64,000 nucleotides of DNA from Acinetobacter geminorum (GTDB taxonomy: Bacteria; Pseudomonadota; Gammaproteobacteria; Pseudomonadales; Moraxellaceae). The position numbers and the translations under genes were made by a program. The first letter of the stretch is position 1. The number at the start of each line of letters is the position of its first letter. The DNA lies in NCBI RefSeq assembly GCF_013009345.1, contig NZ_JABELE010000006.1:139302-203301 (forward strand). The letters run 5' to 3'. Of the stretch, positions 50,127 to 59,293 are shown piece by piece. The notes beneath the pieces were generated by a model. It made no database searches, had not been told where the DNA came from, and was given only the letters and a program-made list of their open reading frames with translations.

Positions 50127-51784
50127 TTTGTTCTATAACTCAAACCAAGCACTGTAATTTTAGTATTTGTTTTTACATCTAAACCCGCATAAGGATTTAA
50201 TAAGATATTATCGACACCGCATTTATTCGATAAAGTACTTGTACAGGCTGGTATGTTGTCTCGGCTGCGTAAGAAACCAACTGAAAGGTCTAAATCCGTA
50301 TCTGCATCAAAACGATATCCTAATCCTAAACCAAACAACTGTGCATTGTTAATTGGAACCATAGTATTTCGTTTGTCATTAGGAATAGCACTGGCGCGCG
50401 GCTCATAACCAGCTCGCAATTTTAGACGATCTGTTGCTGAATACTCTAAACCAATTCCCCAACTCCACGGTGAGGTAAACTTTAAGGGTAATGCTAAAGA
50501 GCTATCGGTCACATCATTAGATAATAGTTTTGCTACTTTAAGTAATGAGATCTGACGATCAAACTCAAATTTAAATTTATCCCATGCCGAATAATCTGTC
50601 CATCCAACATCAAAGTTCACTTGTAGGTCTGGCAATATCTTGTACTTAATACCTGCCTGAAAATGTGCAGGGTACTCTAAATCCATTGCAACTAAACCTG
50701 ATTCAATATCAGGTACATAACCAGGCAGACCTAAAATTCTAGCTAGAATTTGACCAGTAGCAGATGAATTCAATCCCTTAATCAATTCTTGAGGTGCTTT
50801 AGCATTATCAATTAAGTATTTGCCTTTCATACGCATCTTGGCTGAACTTTGATAAACCATACCAAAGCCAAAATCATCTGTTGGTTCCCACAATAAGCCC
50901 AAGTTATAGCTTGGACTTAAAGACTGCTCCAATGAAACTTGTAAAGCTCCCATTTTATTAAATGGGTTCATTCCTTCCTGAGCATTACACATACCAAATA
51001 ATAATAAGTCGGTAATCATGTCATTATTATTCTTAAATGGTGCGCAAACCACTTCATCAACCATACGCAAGACACCAATCATCTCATTTGGAAAGCGAAG
51101 ATCAGTTTTCAATGCTAGTGCGTTATAAGACATACCAATTGAGGCACCAATTGATAAGTGATCATTTACTTGAAAACCAAAAGATGGGGATAAATATGTG
51201 ATTCGCTCTACTGCAACTTGCTGCCCCATATAGTTACCAGCATTTCCATTTTCTGCACCAAAACCAGCAACCAATGGTGCATATATCGCTGTTGCATAAG
51301 TTACTTTTGAGCCAGGTGGTTTGTAGGCAATTCCTGCAGTAGGAGCAACTAGTGGATAACCTTCACCTAAATCGACCATTTTTTTAAGGATAGGGACATA
51401 CAGACTAGCGTATTCAACGTCGCCACGCACTGGCCCTTTAAAATCTGTACAAATATTAGCAGTAACTTCTGGTCCATCATTACAGACAAGAGGATCATCC
51501 GAATAACCAAAAATATTATATCCAGGGGGGGCTGAAAACTCGCGTTGGATATCAAAATTAGCAAGAATACCCTGTACATCAGTTTGTAGCCCATCAATCT
51601 TGGCTAACGCTGCAGGGTTAAAATGAACAGCACTAATACCTGGTGGATCTGCTGTTACAGCATTCCCCATCGATAATGAACGAATATCTACAGCTAGGTT
51701 TTGTCCTAATTGAGCATTGGCAAAGCTAGAAAAACCAGAGATCACAATTGCCACTGTTAAAGGACATAATTTAGGATATTTCAC
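50120..51784 (-). CDS. filD: FilD, FadL/OmpP1-like outer-membrane protein
   Basis: The 554-residue protein has a signal peptide (VAIVISGFSSFANA) and a FadL-like barrel: SLSMGNAVTADPPGISAVHFNPAALAKIDG is the N-terminal hatch-type segment with the NPA motif, followed by SPSFGFQVNDHLSIGASIGMSYN and LRAGYEPRASAIPND (both typical of OMPP1/FadL/TodX). It ends LGLSYRTKW with an aromatic C-terminus. It is longer than E. coli FadL (446 residues); an insert with two cysteine pairs (around PLVCNDGPEVTANIC and FGMCNAQ) is seen. Fatty-acid transport is one option, but the fil setting suggests a role in export or surface assembly. Confidence 0.85.
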   Translation of the reverse strand: MKYPKLCPLTVAIVISGFSSFANAQLGQNLAVDIRSLSMGNAVTADPPGISAVHFNPAALAKIDGLQTDVQGILANFDIQREFSAPPGYNIFGYSDDPLVCNDGPEVTANICTDFKGPVRGDVEYASLYVPILKKMVDLGEGYPLVAPTAGIAYKPPGSKVTYATAIYAPLVAGFGAENGNAGNYMGQQVAVERITYLSPSFGFQVNDHLSIGASIGMSYNALALKTDLRFPNEMIGVLRMVDEVVCAPFKNNNDMITDLLLFGMCNAQEGMNPFNKMGALQVSLEQSLSPSYNLGLLWEPTDDFGFGMVYQSSAKMRMKGKYLIDNAKAPQELIKGLNSSATGQILARILGLPGYVPDIESGLVAMDLEYPAHFQAGIKYKILPDLQVNFDVGWTDYSAWDKFKFEFDRQISLLKVAKLLSNDVTDSSLALPLKFTSPWSWGIGLEYSATDRLKLRAGYEPRASAIPNDKRNTMVPINNAQLFGLGLGYRFDADTDLDLSVGFLRSRDNIPACTSTLSNKCGVDNILLNPYAGLDVKTNTKITVLGLSYRTKW

Positions 51785-51802
51785 CTGCCTATCTCCTTAT
51801 TT

Positions 51803-52972
51803 TTATTTTTTGCGCAAACCTAAGATATCTAGCGGGAATGACAAACCAAGTGAAACGTCTGGTGCATCCTCTGTTAAACCAAAGCCAACTGTACCGTTAA
51901 CAATCGTATCAGGTGAAACACGTACCCCCAAAGCAAAAGCCATCACAGCACTACTCTGATCTGGCGACTGATATGATTCACCATTTGCAAACTGAAACTC
52001 TGAATTTAAGTTAAAGCTTTGTTGGTAAGACATGGTTAACGACACATCATAGTTAAATGAATAGGCAAAACCGAAAGAGAAGCCACCACTGATTCCAGGA
52101 TCAAAAGATTCTAAAATACGATTACCACGTACCTGATTTAAACCAGTCTCTTTAAAACCATAATTGGCAGATGCTGAAGCAAACAAAACCACCGGGTCGA
52201 TATATTTACGAGTACTTGCTCCTAAACCTACAGAGTAATAACCTTTACCAGTTGAAAGTTCATTTTGAGCAACTTCATATGGACTATCCCCAGTTTTAGT
52301 AGAAACGCTACCAAACAAAACTAAAGGTAAGCGTCCTTGTTTCAATGGGAAAGGTTCCCAACGCGCCCCTAAAGAAATATCCCCCAACCCTGCAGTATCT
52401 GAATCGCTAGCAATATCAGATTTAGCAACGAGAGGTACAGTTGCTGAAAGTGTTAAATTATCTAAAACACCATATTGAGCTGTAAAACTGTTGGTCAATG
52501 TATGCTGAGCATCTTCCCTAATACTCAATCGACTAATACTAGAATTATCATCTCCTAATGCTAAATCTAAAATACTATCGCGGTAATAGGTGTAATCGAG
52601 ATCATAATATGTAGAAATTTCGCCTTTTTTTATTAATGAATATTGTCGTTCATTCGAGGTAAAAACTTCTTGTAAATTTGTCTCTTGGCTCGCATCTCCT
52701 TCTTTTTTCTGTAAAGCAGTCGCGGCTTGATTTGCTTCTGGATTAGCTGATGTAGGTTCAGATTCAGTGGTTGTAGAACCATTAGTCGGATCTACTGCGC
52801 CTTCTTGCACTGAATTTGATGTTGGCGTTATGTCTGATACTGTAGTCGTTTCGGAAACAGCTGTACTATTTTGTACGCCTGCTTGTACAACTTGATCATC
52901 CGCATAAAGTGTACCTGTAATAGCACTCATGCTTAATGCCAATACACTCATCTTCATCCATCGATTATTCAT
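51803..52972 (-). CDS. filC: FilC, outer-membrane beta-barrel with disordered N-terminal region (FapF-like architecture)
   Basis: The 389-residue protein has a signal peptide (MKMSVLALSMSAITGTLYA), then about 90 residues rich in S, T, E and Q that end in a short helix-prone segment (EANQAATALQKKEGDASQE), and a barrel beginning QYSLIKKGEISTYYDLDYTY. Strands such as LTLSATVPLVAKSD and LGDISLGARWEP fit the phenol-degradation 'MetA' type porin group. A long N-terminal part ahead of a ~12-stranded barrel is the layout of Pseudomonas FapF. GGGAAG six bases upstream supports the ATG at 52972. Confidence 0.8.
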   Translation of the reverse strand: MNNRWMKMSVLALSMSAITGTLYADDQVVQAGVQNSTAVSETTTVSDITPTSNSVQEGAVDPTNGSTTTESEPTSANPEANQAATALQKKEGDASQETNLQEVFTSNERQYSLIKKGEISTYYDLDYTYYRDSILDLALGDDNSSISRLSIREDAQHTLTNSFTAQYGVLDNLTLSATVPLVAKSDIASDSDTAGLGDISLGARWEPFPLKQGRLPLVLFGSVSTKTGDSPYEVAQNELSTGKGYYSVGLGASTRKYIDPVVLFASASANYGFKETGLNQVRGNRILESFDPGISGGFSFGFAYSFNYDVSLTMSYQQSFNLNSEFQFANGESYQSPDQSSAVMAFALGVRVSPDTIVNGTVGFGLTEDAPDVSLGLSFPLDILGLRKK

Positions 52973-53017
52973 ATTTCTTCCCACCCAATTTATTTATTTT
53001 ACTAAATCAAATTTTCA

Positions 53018-53893
53018 TTACTTACGCTTGTAGTAAAGACGCATATAAGTTTCTATCGGCTGATTATGATTGGAAGAGTGACTATCATTATCCAGAACTC
53101 TTCGCATTGTTGAGGCTTTATTTGCTAAACGATCATAATTAAATGTTGGATATTGCACATCCACAAAGGCATAACGGTTAACAGTTGCATCTTCCACATG
53201 ACGCATATCAGTATCTTTTAATGTCAATAAGTCTTTACGTTGCGATTCAGGGACAGAAATAACAAATAAAGTATTATTATCCCAAACTTCTTTAAAACGA
53301 TTTTCATCAAAGCTGATATTGCCTAAAGCAGGATCGGCTACATATACTCGTCCATCTTTATAAGCTTTATATACGACAAAATGTTTAAAACCAGCATATG
53401 AAATAGGAACAATTGCGGGTTGACCTAGTTTAACTAAATCAGAAAACTCACCACGATAGCCGCCACTATCTAAACCAATAGCAGTTACAAAACGCTTCAT
53501 ATCAAGTAGTGAAAAGCTACGGCGTTCAATAATCCGCTGATATTCACCATACTGAAGTAAACCACTCATTGTTTGTTGCTCAGTTAAGCTTGTACCCACA
53601 TAACCATTCAATAAAGTTGTAAGTGCAGCTGAACCACAGCTATAGTCATATGCTTGTCGAACAATACCGCGAAATTGATCTTCTATCGCAGGTCTAATCG
53701 TAACTGGTTCAATATGAGTTCGGCGAAATGACAAATTACGTGAATCGGCCGTCTCTGTATAATAAACAGTTCCCGGTGGCTTTTTTTCTATTTCGAAGGC
53801 TTCTGTCGCAAAGTAGTAAATCAATGCTGAGCCCAAAGCAATCTCTAACATAAGCACTTGTTCTAAATGGTGGCCTAAACCGGCCTTATTCAT
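53018..53893 (-). CDS. filB: FilB, C39 family cysteine peptidase
   Basis: The 291-residue protein has an N-terminal hydrophobic segment (MLEIALGSALIYYFATEA) and a C39 (bacteriocin-type leader peptidase) domain. The nucleophile is C86 in YDYSCGSAALTTLLNGYVG, the histidine H171 in YAGFKHFVVYKAYKDGRV, and the aspartate D187 in YVADPAL, all in the normal order. In Pseudomonas FapD is a C39 peptidase of this kind, needed for amyloid export. It follows filA after a terminator and precedes filC. M15 (53851) is an alternative start. Confidence 0.87.
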   Translation of the reverse strand: MNKAGLGHHLEQVLMLEIALGSALIYYFATEAFEIEKKPPGTVYYTETADSRNLSFRRTHIEPVTIRPAIEDQFRGIVRQAYDYSCGSAALTTLLNGYVGTSLTEQQTMSGLLQYGEYQRIIERRSFSLLDMKRFVTAIGLDSGGYRGEFSDLVKLGQPAIVPISYAGFKHFVVYKAYKDGRVYVADPALGNISFDENRFKEVWDNNTLFVISVPESQRKDLLTLKDTDMRHVEDATVNRYAFVDVQYPTFNYDRLANKASTMRRVLDNDSHSSNHNQPIETYMRLYYKRK

Positions 53894-54108
53894 TTTATTC
53901 TTAGAGCAATAGCTCTACATCCCTGTGTGTTGAAGAAACCTTTTTTTTCTGTAAAAAACAGCCTTTTTTTAATTTTTTTTGATGAACGTTTAGTTTTATA
54001 AAAATAGAGAGACTTTTATGCTTAATTTAAGTTGATTTTTAATTTAATAGCTTGTTTTTATCAATTAAAATATATTTTTATATAATAAAATTAGATGAGT
54101 TCATAAAT
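53894..54108. other. Leader region between filA terminator and filB
   Basis: Very AT-rich DNA with poly-T tracts. On the minus strand a small hairpin AGAGC-TATT-GCTCT (around 53916-53903) sits a dozen bases before the filB start and could affect its translation. No coding frame. Confidence 0.4.
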
Positions 54109-54137
54109 AAAAAAGCGCGTATTAAACGCGCTTTTTT
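54109..54137. terminator. Strong terminator directly after filA
   Basis: AAAAAAGCGCGT (54109-54120) pairs with ACGCGCTTTTTT (54126-54137), loop ATTAA, 15 bases after the filA stop. It splits filA from filB-F and suggests partial read-through or a separate promoter for the downstream genes. Confidence 0.92.
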
Positions 54138-54152
54138 ATTAAAACTTTTAAA

Positions 54153-55028
54153 TTAGTGACCAGAAATTGTAATTGTAGAAGTACCAACATTAATACCTTG
54201 GATTTCAACATCACCAATTGAAGCAGCAGTGTTTGAACCCAAACGAATACCCTGTGCGTATACGTTCATACCTTGAGTACTATTATTTTGAATCTTCAAC
54301 CCAGTCGGTACAACAGAAATGTCGGCATTCACATCTAAGTTACCAGTTGTATTACCAGCACCACGGACCATAACTTTATCTAGGACAATTTTACCACCGC
54401 CAGCAGCATCATTAATACCTAGGTTAGATAAAGTTAAACCACCCTGTAAGCTTGAATTCACTTTAATCATTGCACCTTGTGGTGTAGCACCCAATTGAAC
54501 ATTAGCTGAAATTGCACCTAAAGATAAATCTAAACCAGAAAGAATTTCAGTTGGTGCAGTTTCTGTAATACCACGTACGGCAGTAGTTTCATTCAAAGTG
54601 CCTGAAGAACCCACACCAATAGAACCAACTTTTACATTAACTGCACCTACGTTTGCAGCAACGTTTAAAAATGCGCCATTTGTACCTGAAGCACCAACGC
54701 TATCAATTTTAAGGTCTAACAAATTAGCAGTTTGATCAACCTGCGTAACAGTTATCGCTTTACCATTAGTTGCATCTGTACCCGTAATTGTAATTGCACC
54801 GGCAGTTGCTGCAGCACCAGTAATAGCTGTAGCAGGATCTAAACCATCGTTATCGTGAATATATAATTTGTCGATAGAAATACCGCCAGTACCTAAAGCG
54901 ATACCGATATTAATACCATCTTGACCTGTAGCAGCACTAAGCGCAGCATCGTCCATTGACTGCATTGCCATTGCATTTGCGCTGATAGCTAAAGAAGAAA
55001 CTAAAGCAAGTTTAGTAAACATTTTCAT
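54153..55028 (-). CDS. filA: FilA, secreted DUF6160-type putative fibre/pilus component
   Basis: The 291-residue protein has a signal peptide (MKMFTKLALVSSLAISANAMA). The mature start MQSMDDAALSAATGQDGINI contains the 'ALSAATGQDG' motif seen in this secreted family. The rest is rich in G, T, A, N, V and I with few charged residues and no cysteine, and has alternating strand patterns (VNVKVGSIGVGSSGTL, LDVNADISVVPTGLKI), as in beta-helical or fibre-forming proteins. GGGAGAG six bases upstream fixes the ATG at 55028. It is first in the cluster and set apart by a terminator, as for a major subunit made in excess. Confidence 0.85.
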   Translation of the reverse strand: MKMFTKLALVSSLAISANAMAMQSMDDAALSAATGQDGINIGIALGTGGISIDKLYIHDNDGLDPATAITGAAATAGAITITGTDATNGKAITVTQVDQTANLLDLKIDSVGASGTNGAFLNVAANVGAVNVKVGSIGVGSSGTLNETTAVRGITETAPTEILSGLDLSLGAISANVQLGATPQGAMIKVNSSLQGGLTLSNLGINDAAGGGKIVLDKVMVRGAGNTTGNLDVNADISVVPTGLKIQNNSTQGMNVYAQGIRLGSNTAASIGDVEIQGINVGTSTITISGH

Positions 55029-55386
55029 TGAGCACTCTCCCAAGAGCATTTATTTTTTGACTTAACCACTCTCATTGTCTCAAGTTGCATTTTTCTTTAT
55101 ATGGCAACCGAAACTTCCAATCCTTGAGTAGTTTTGCTTAGCAATTACTAAATTACATCTACGTTAATTTTTGTTCAACTACTGTTGTGCATTTTTTGCC
55201 AACTACCCGACAAACGGTACGCTCAATTTTTTCTTAATAAACTCTGCTAAAAACCATAAACCCTAGGCTAAATTTTCGTTCATTTTATCAGCAAAAAAGA
55301 TTATCAGTTAAAAGACTTTCTCCTGATGAACTACAACTTGTAGTAAACTAATTCCTCTCTTCTTAACCGCGCTCTCTTATTTAAAA
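55029..55386. other. Shared promoter region of filA and pabB
   Basis: 358 AT-rich bases between divergent genes. A promoter for filA must lie near 55080-55250, but no near-consensus -35/-10 pair stood out by eye. No RNA gene or open frame of note. Confidence 0.4.
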
Positions 55387-56739
55387 ATGTCTCAGTTAAA
55401 GAAAAAAATCTCTTTACATGGTAAAAATACTGCCGATGTTTTAAAAAAATTAGATGGGTTAACTGGGCTTATTTATTTAAATGATAATAATAATCCAATT
55501 ATTGGATTTCTTCCTCAACAATATATTCTAATTCAAGATGAAAATTATTTAGAATTTGAGCGCCAAAATTTTAATGAATATAAAAATGCCTCAAAACCAA
55601 ACCAATTAATAAATTTTATTCAGTTTAAAGAAGTTAATTCAAAAAATGATATTCAGACTATAACAAGTTTTATGGGGGGGTATATTGGCTTTATCAGTTA
55701 TGATTTCAGTGCGCATCAATTTATTAATGGTAAAAATCATATACAACCTTCTTTATTCATAGGCCAATATCGTTCTTTTTTAAAATATATAGATAATGAC
55801 TGGTATTTTTTTAGTGATGAAGTAGATGCTCTTGACCTATTCTCATATATTGAAAATAAAATACAAAATTTTATTTCTAATAACTCTAAAAATATATTTG
55901 AATTAAAAACCACCATTCAACCCCGATGGTCTAAAAAACAATACCTCGATGCTTTCTATAAAATACAAGAATATATTAAAGCTGGAGACTGCTATCAAAT
56001 TAATTTAACTCAAGAGTTTAAAGCTAAATTTTCAGGATCCTTATTAAATAAAGCTAAAGATCTATGGAAACTTACAAATGCCCCATATGCAGGTTATTTA
56101 AAATTAGATGATTTTGAGTTATTAAGTTGCTCTCCCGAGCTTTTCATCGAATTTAATCAAAATAAACAAATTAAAACTAGACCTATTAAAGGAACAATGC
56201 CTCGCTATGAAAATATAGAAAAAGATTATATTTCTAAACAAACCTTAAAAAACTCTCAAAAAGACCAAGCTGAAAATGTGATGATTGTCGATTTATTACG
56301 TAATGATTTGAGCATTTATGCCAATACAGGATCTGTAAAAACGACAAAACTATTCGAGATTGAAAGTTTTAATCAAGTACATCACATGGTAAGTGAGATC
56401 GTTGCGACCCTTAAAGACGATATCAATCCTATGCAAATGTTGCTTACAGCCTTACCCGGAGGCTCAATCACAGGTGCGCCAAAAATTCGGGCAATGCAAA
56501 TTATTGAAGAGTTGGAAGAAGAAGCAAGAGGTGCATATTGCGGGACATTAGGGTATTTCAATTTTGATGGAACTGGCCGCTGGAATATTCTCATCCGTAG
56601 TTTTCAACAATATCAGAATCAGCTTTCTTTATGGGCAGGTGGTGGTATTACGATTGCATCAAATGCAGAAGCAGAATATCAAGAAAGTCTTGATAAAGTC
56701 TCTGCTATGCTGAACTTGATGAACAGCACAGCAGAGTAA
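55387..56739 (+). CDS. pabB: Aminodeoxychorismate synthase component I
   Basis: The 450-residue chorismate-using enzyme works with PabA to make 4-amino-4-deoxychorismate for folate. The C-terminal chorismate-binding domain shows YIKAGDCYQINLTQEF, the RPIKGTMPRYENIEKD segment with the PabB-type PIKGT lysine, MIVDLLRNDLS, HHMVSEIVATLKD and LPGGSITGAPKIRAMQIIEEL. TrpE proteins have PIAGT, so PabB is preferred. The first ~200 residues are AT-rich and rich in N, I and K compared with the C-terminal half. It converges on hisC with three bases between stops. Confidence 0.93.
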   Translation: MSQLKKKISLHGKNTADVLKKLDGLTGLIYLNDNNNPIIGFLPQQYILIQDENYLEFERQNFNEYKNASKPNQLINFIQFKEVNSKNDIQTITSFMGGYIGFISYDFSAHQFINGKNHIQPSLFIGQYRSFLKYIDNDWYFFSDEVDALDLFSYIENKIQNFISNNSKNIFELKTTIQPRWSKKQYLDAFYKIQEYIKAGDCYQINLTQEFKAKFSGSLLNKAKDLWKLTNAPYAGYLKLDDFELLSCSPELFIEFNQNKQIKTRPIKGTMPRYENIEKDYISKQTLKNSQKDQAENVMIVDLLRNDLSIYANTGSVKTTKLFEIESFNQVHHMVSEIVATLKDDINPMQMLLTALPGGSITGAPKIRAMQIIEELEEEARGAYCGTLGYFNFDGTGRWNILIRSFQQYQNQLSLWAGGGITIASNAEAEYQESLDKVSAMLNLMNSTAE

Positions 56740-56742
56740 AAT

Positions 56743-57828
56743 TTAGAGAATATCTTGTTTTAATGTTTGTATTAAACGCTCATTTTGCTCATCAGTTCCT
56801 ACAGTAATTCGCAAGAATTGATTAATACGAGGCTTATTGAAATAGCGCACAATAATACCCTGCTCACGTAGTTGCTGTGCGAGTTGACCTGCATCATGCG
56901 ATGAGTGAGAAACAAAAATAAAGTTCGCTTTAGATGGCAAAACTTTAAAGCCTAAAGCAGTTAAATCATCTACTAGCTTTTCACGACTAGAAATAACTTT
57001 TTGACATTGTTCCTCAAAATAAGCCTGATCTTCAAAAGAAGCTACCGCGGCTGCAATTGCAAAACGGTCAATAGGATATGAGTTAAAACTATTTTTGACA
57101 ACTTCAAGAGCCGCAATTAAATGAGACTGAGCAATCGCAAAGCCAACGCGTAAACCCGCAAGAGAGCGAGACTTTGAAGTTGTTTGGCACACAACCAGAT
57201 TTTCATAGCGATTTACTAAACTCACCGCTGATTCTGCACCAAAATCAACATAAGCTTCATCAATGACAACCACCCGATCTGGATTAGCTTTTAAAATTTG
57301 TTCAATTTCGGCTAAGCCTAGTGCAATACTTGTTGGAGCATTAGGGTTTGTAATAATAACCCCACCATTTGGTTGCGCGTACTCTTTAACTTCAATCTCA
57401 AAATTTTCATTGAGCGGAATTTCTTTAGTTTTTGTTCCAAAGAACTGACTATAAACTGGATAAAAGCTATAAGTGATATCTGGATAAAGAATCGGTTCGT
57501 CTTGAAGAAAAAATGCTTTAAAAATATGAGCAAGTACTTCATCTGAGCCATTACCAACAAAAACTTGCGAAACTTCAATATTCTGTTGTTTAGCAATTGC
57601 TTGCTTTAAAGTTGTAGCATCTGGATCGGGATATAAACGTAATGCATCAGCTTGATGAGTTAAAACAGCTTGAACCGCTTCAACTACTTTTGGGGATGGC
57701 GGATATGGATTTTCATTTGTATTGAGCTTCAATAAATTCTGAATTTTAGGCTGTTCACCAGGAACATACGGCTCTAACTCACGAACTTCTGGACTCCAAA
57801 AGCGCATTTGTGCTGTAGATAAAGTCAT
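56743..57828 (-). CDS. hisC: Histidinol-phosphate aminotransferase
   Basis: The 361-residue PLP enzyme converts imidazole-acetol phosphate to histidinol phosphate. LLKLNTNENPYPPSPKV, VGNGSDEVLAHIFKAF, ITNPNAPTS, VIDEAYVDF and the Schiff-base lysine in CQTTSKSRSLAGLRVGFA are all present, and FLRITVGTDEQNERLI ends the protein. It follows hisD by 69 bases on the same strand and belongs to the hisG-hisD-hisC unit. Confidence 0.95.
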   Translation of the reverse strand: MTLSTAQMRFWSPEVRELEPYVPGEQPKIQNLLKLNTNENPYPPSPKVVEAVQAVLTHQADALRLYPDPDATTLKQAIAKQQNIEVSQVFVGNGSDEVLAHIFKAFFLQDEPILYPDITYSFYPVYSQFFGTKTKEIPLNENFEIEVKEYAQPNGGVIITNPNAPTSIALGLAEIEQILKANPDRVVVIDEAYVDFGAESAVSLVNRYENLVVCQTTSKSRSLAGLRVGFAIAQSHLIAALEVVKNSFNSYPIDRFAIAAAVASFEDQAYFEEQCQKVISSREKLVDDLTALGFKVLPSKANFIFVSHSSHDAGQLAQQLREQGIIVRYFNKPRINQFLRITVGTDEQNERLIQTLKQDIL

Positions 57829-57897
57829 GGTCTTATCTCAAAAAAGGGCTGAAAACCAGCCCTGAGTAATAATTAAAAAACTACAAGGTTTATAAGC

Positions 57898-59187
57898 TTA
57901 TTGATAACGATAGCGAGCTGAGCGTGCATGGGCATCTAAGTTCTCTTGGACAGCTAATATGTCGGCTGTTTTAGCTAACGTTTTAACTCCATCTTTCGAA
58001 CACATAATCAAGCTCGAACGTTTTTGGAAATCATAAACGCCTAACGGAGAAGAAAAACGAGCAGTTCCTGATGTCGGCAATACATGGTTTGGACCCGCAC
58101 AATAGTCACCGATTGCTTCAGGTGTATAACGTCCCATGAAAATTGCTCCAGCATGACGAATCTCTTCGCTCATGGCTTCAGCATCATCTAAGCACAGTTC
58201 CAAATGCTCTGGGGCAACCTGATTAATCAACTCGATTGCTTCTGCACGATCTTTGACTAATACCAAAGCACCACGGTTTTCAATCGAAGTTCTTGCAATA
58301 TCTGCCTTTGGCAATTCATTTAAATGCTTTTCAATTGCCAACTCGACTGCATTAAGCAAAGCTTCATTTGGAGTTATAAAAATAGCTTGAGCCACAGTGT
58401 CATGTTCAGCTTGTGATAAAACATCCATAGCCAACCAATCTGCATTATTCTCACCTTCTGCATATACTAAAATTTCAGAAGGTCCGGCAATCATATCGAT
58501 GCCGACTTGACCAAACACAGCACGTTTAGCAGCTGCTACAAAACGATTCCCCGGACCAGTGATTTTATCTACAGGTGGAATAGTCTGAGTACCATAAGCA
58601 AGAGCCGCTACTGCTTGCGCCCCCCCAATAGTGAATACTCGACTAACTCCCGCAAGGTAAGCCGCCGCGAGAACCAATGGATTTAGTTCACCGTTTGGCG
58701 CAGGAACAACCATAATAATTTCAGGTACACCAGCAACGTGGGCTGGCACAGCGTTCATTAAAACTGAAGACGGATAAGATGCTAAACCACCTGGTACATA
58801 AATACCCACACGGTCTAGAGGCGTGACTTTTTGCCCTAATGTATTGCCCAAATCGTCTAGATAAGTCCAGCTATCTTGTTTCTGAGCTTCATGAAATGTA
58901 CGAATACGAGTTGCTGCTAACTGAAGAGCATCGCGAATTTCTGGGCTTAAATTATCAAAAGCAGTTTTAAGCTGTTGTTGAGATAACTCTAAATCTGAAA
59001 ATTGATGCGCAGGATGTCGATCGAACTGTTGAGTAAGCTTTAAAACATGATCATCACCATGCTGACGAACATCAGCAATAATTTGATCTACTGTTTGCAC
59101 TAAATTAAGATCATTCACGGTTTCAAATGCTAAAAGCTCAGCAAAAACCTGTTTGAAGTTCTGATCTTGAGTCGATAAACGTCGCAT
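57898..59187 (-). CDS. hisD: Histidinol dehydrogenase
   Basis: The 429-residue zinc enzyme performs the last two oxidations to histidine. It shows VGIYVPGGLASYPSSVLMNA, the PPVDKITGPGNRFVAAAKR block, DMIAGPSEILVYAEG, DVLSQAEHDTVAQAIF, and HVLPTSGTARFSSPLGVYDF with zinc and catalytic residues. Family length is about 430, so the ATG at 59187 (MRRLSTQDQNF) is preferred over 59220, which lies in a basic, non-conserved extension. Sits between hisG and hisC. Confidence 0.95.
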   Translation of the reverse strand: MRRLSTQDQNFKQVFAELLAFETVNDLNLVQTVDQIIADVRQHGDDHVLKLTQQFDRHPAHQFSDLELSQQQLKTAFDNLSPEIRDALQLAATRIRTFHEAQKQDSWTYLDDLGNTLGQKVTPLDRVGIYVPGGLASYPSSVLMNAVPAHVAGVPEIIMVVPAPNGELNPLVLAAAYLAGVSRVFTIGGAQAVAALAYGTQTIPPVDKITGPGNRFVAAAKRAVFGQVGIDMIAGPSEILVYAEGENNADWLAMDVLSQAEHDTVAQAIFITPNEALLNAVELAIEKHLNELPKADIARTSIENRGALVLVKDRAEAIELINQVAPEHLELCLDDAEAMSEEIRHAGAIFMGRYTPEAIGDYCAGPNHVLPTSGTARFSSPLGVYDFQKRSSLIMCSKDGVKTLAKTADILAVQENLDAHARSARYRYQ

Positions 59188-59293
59188 CAATTTACCCACA
59201 AGGCGAAAAAGAAAAAACAAGTTTACTCTTTTTCTAAGCGCTTGTGGGCATCATCTGAAGCAACTATCACAAAAGCATGATGGGAAATTGCTT

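Noticed and set aside
50120..51784. Simple long-chain fatty-acid transporter FadL
   Set aside because: Barrel family fits, but it is translationally coupled with filE within the fil cluster and no fatty-acid gene is nearby, so the substrate claim is not made.
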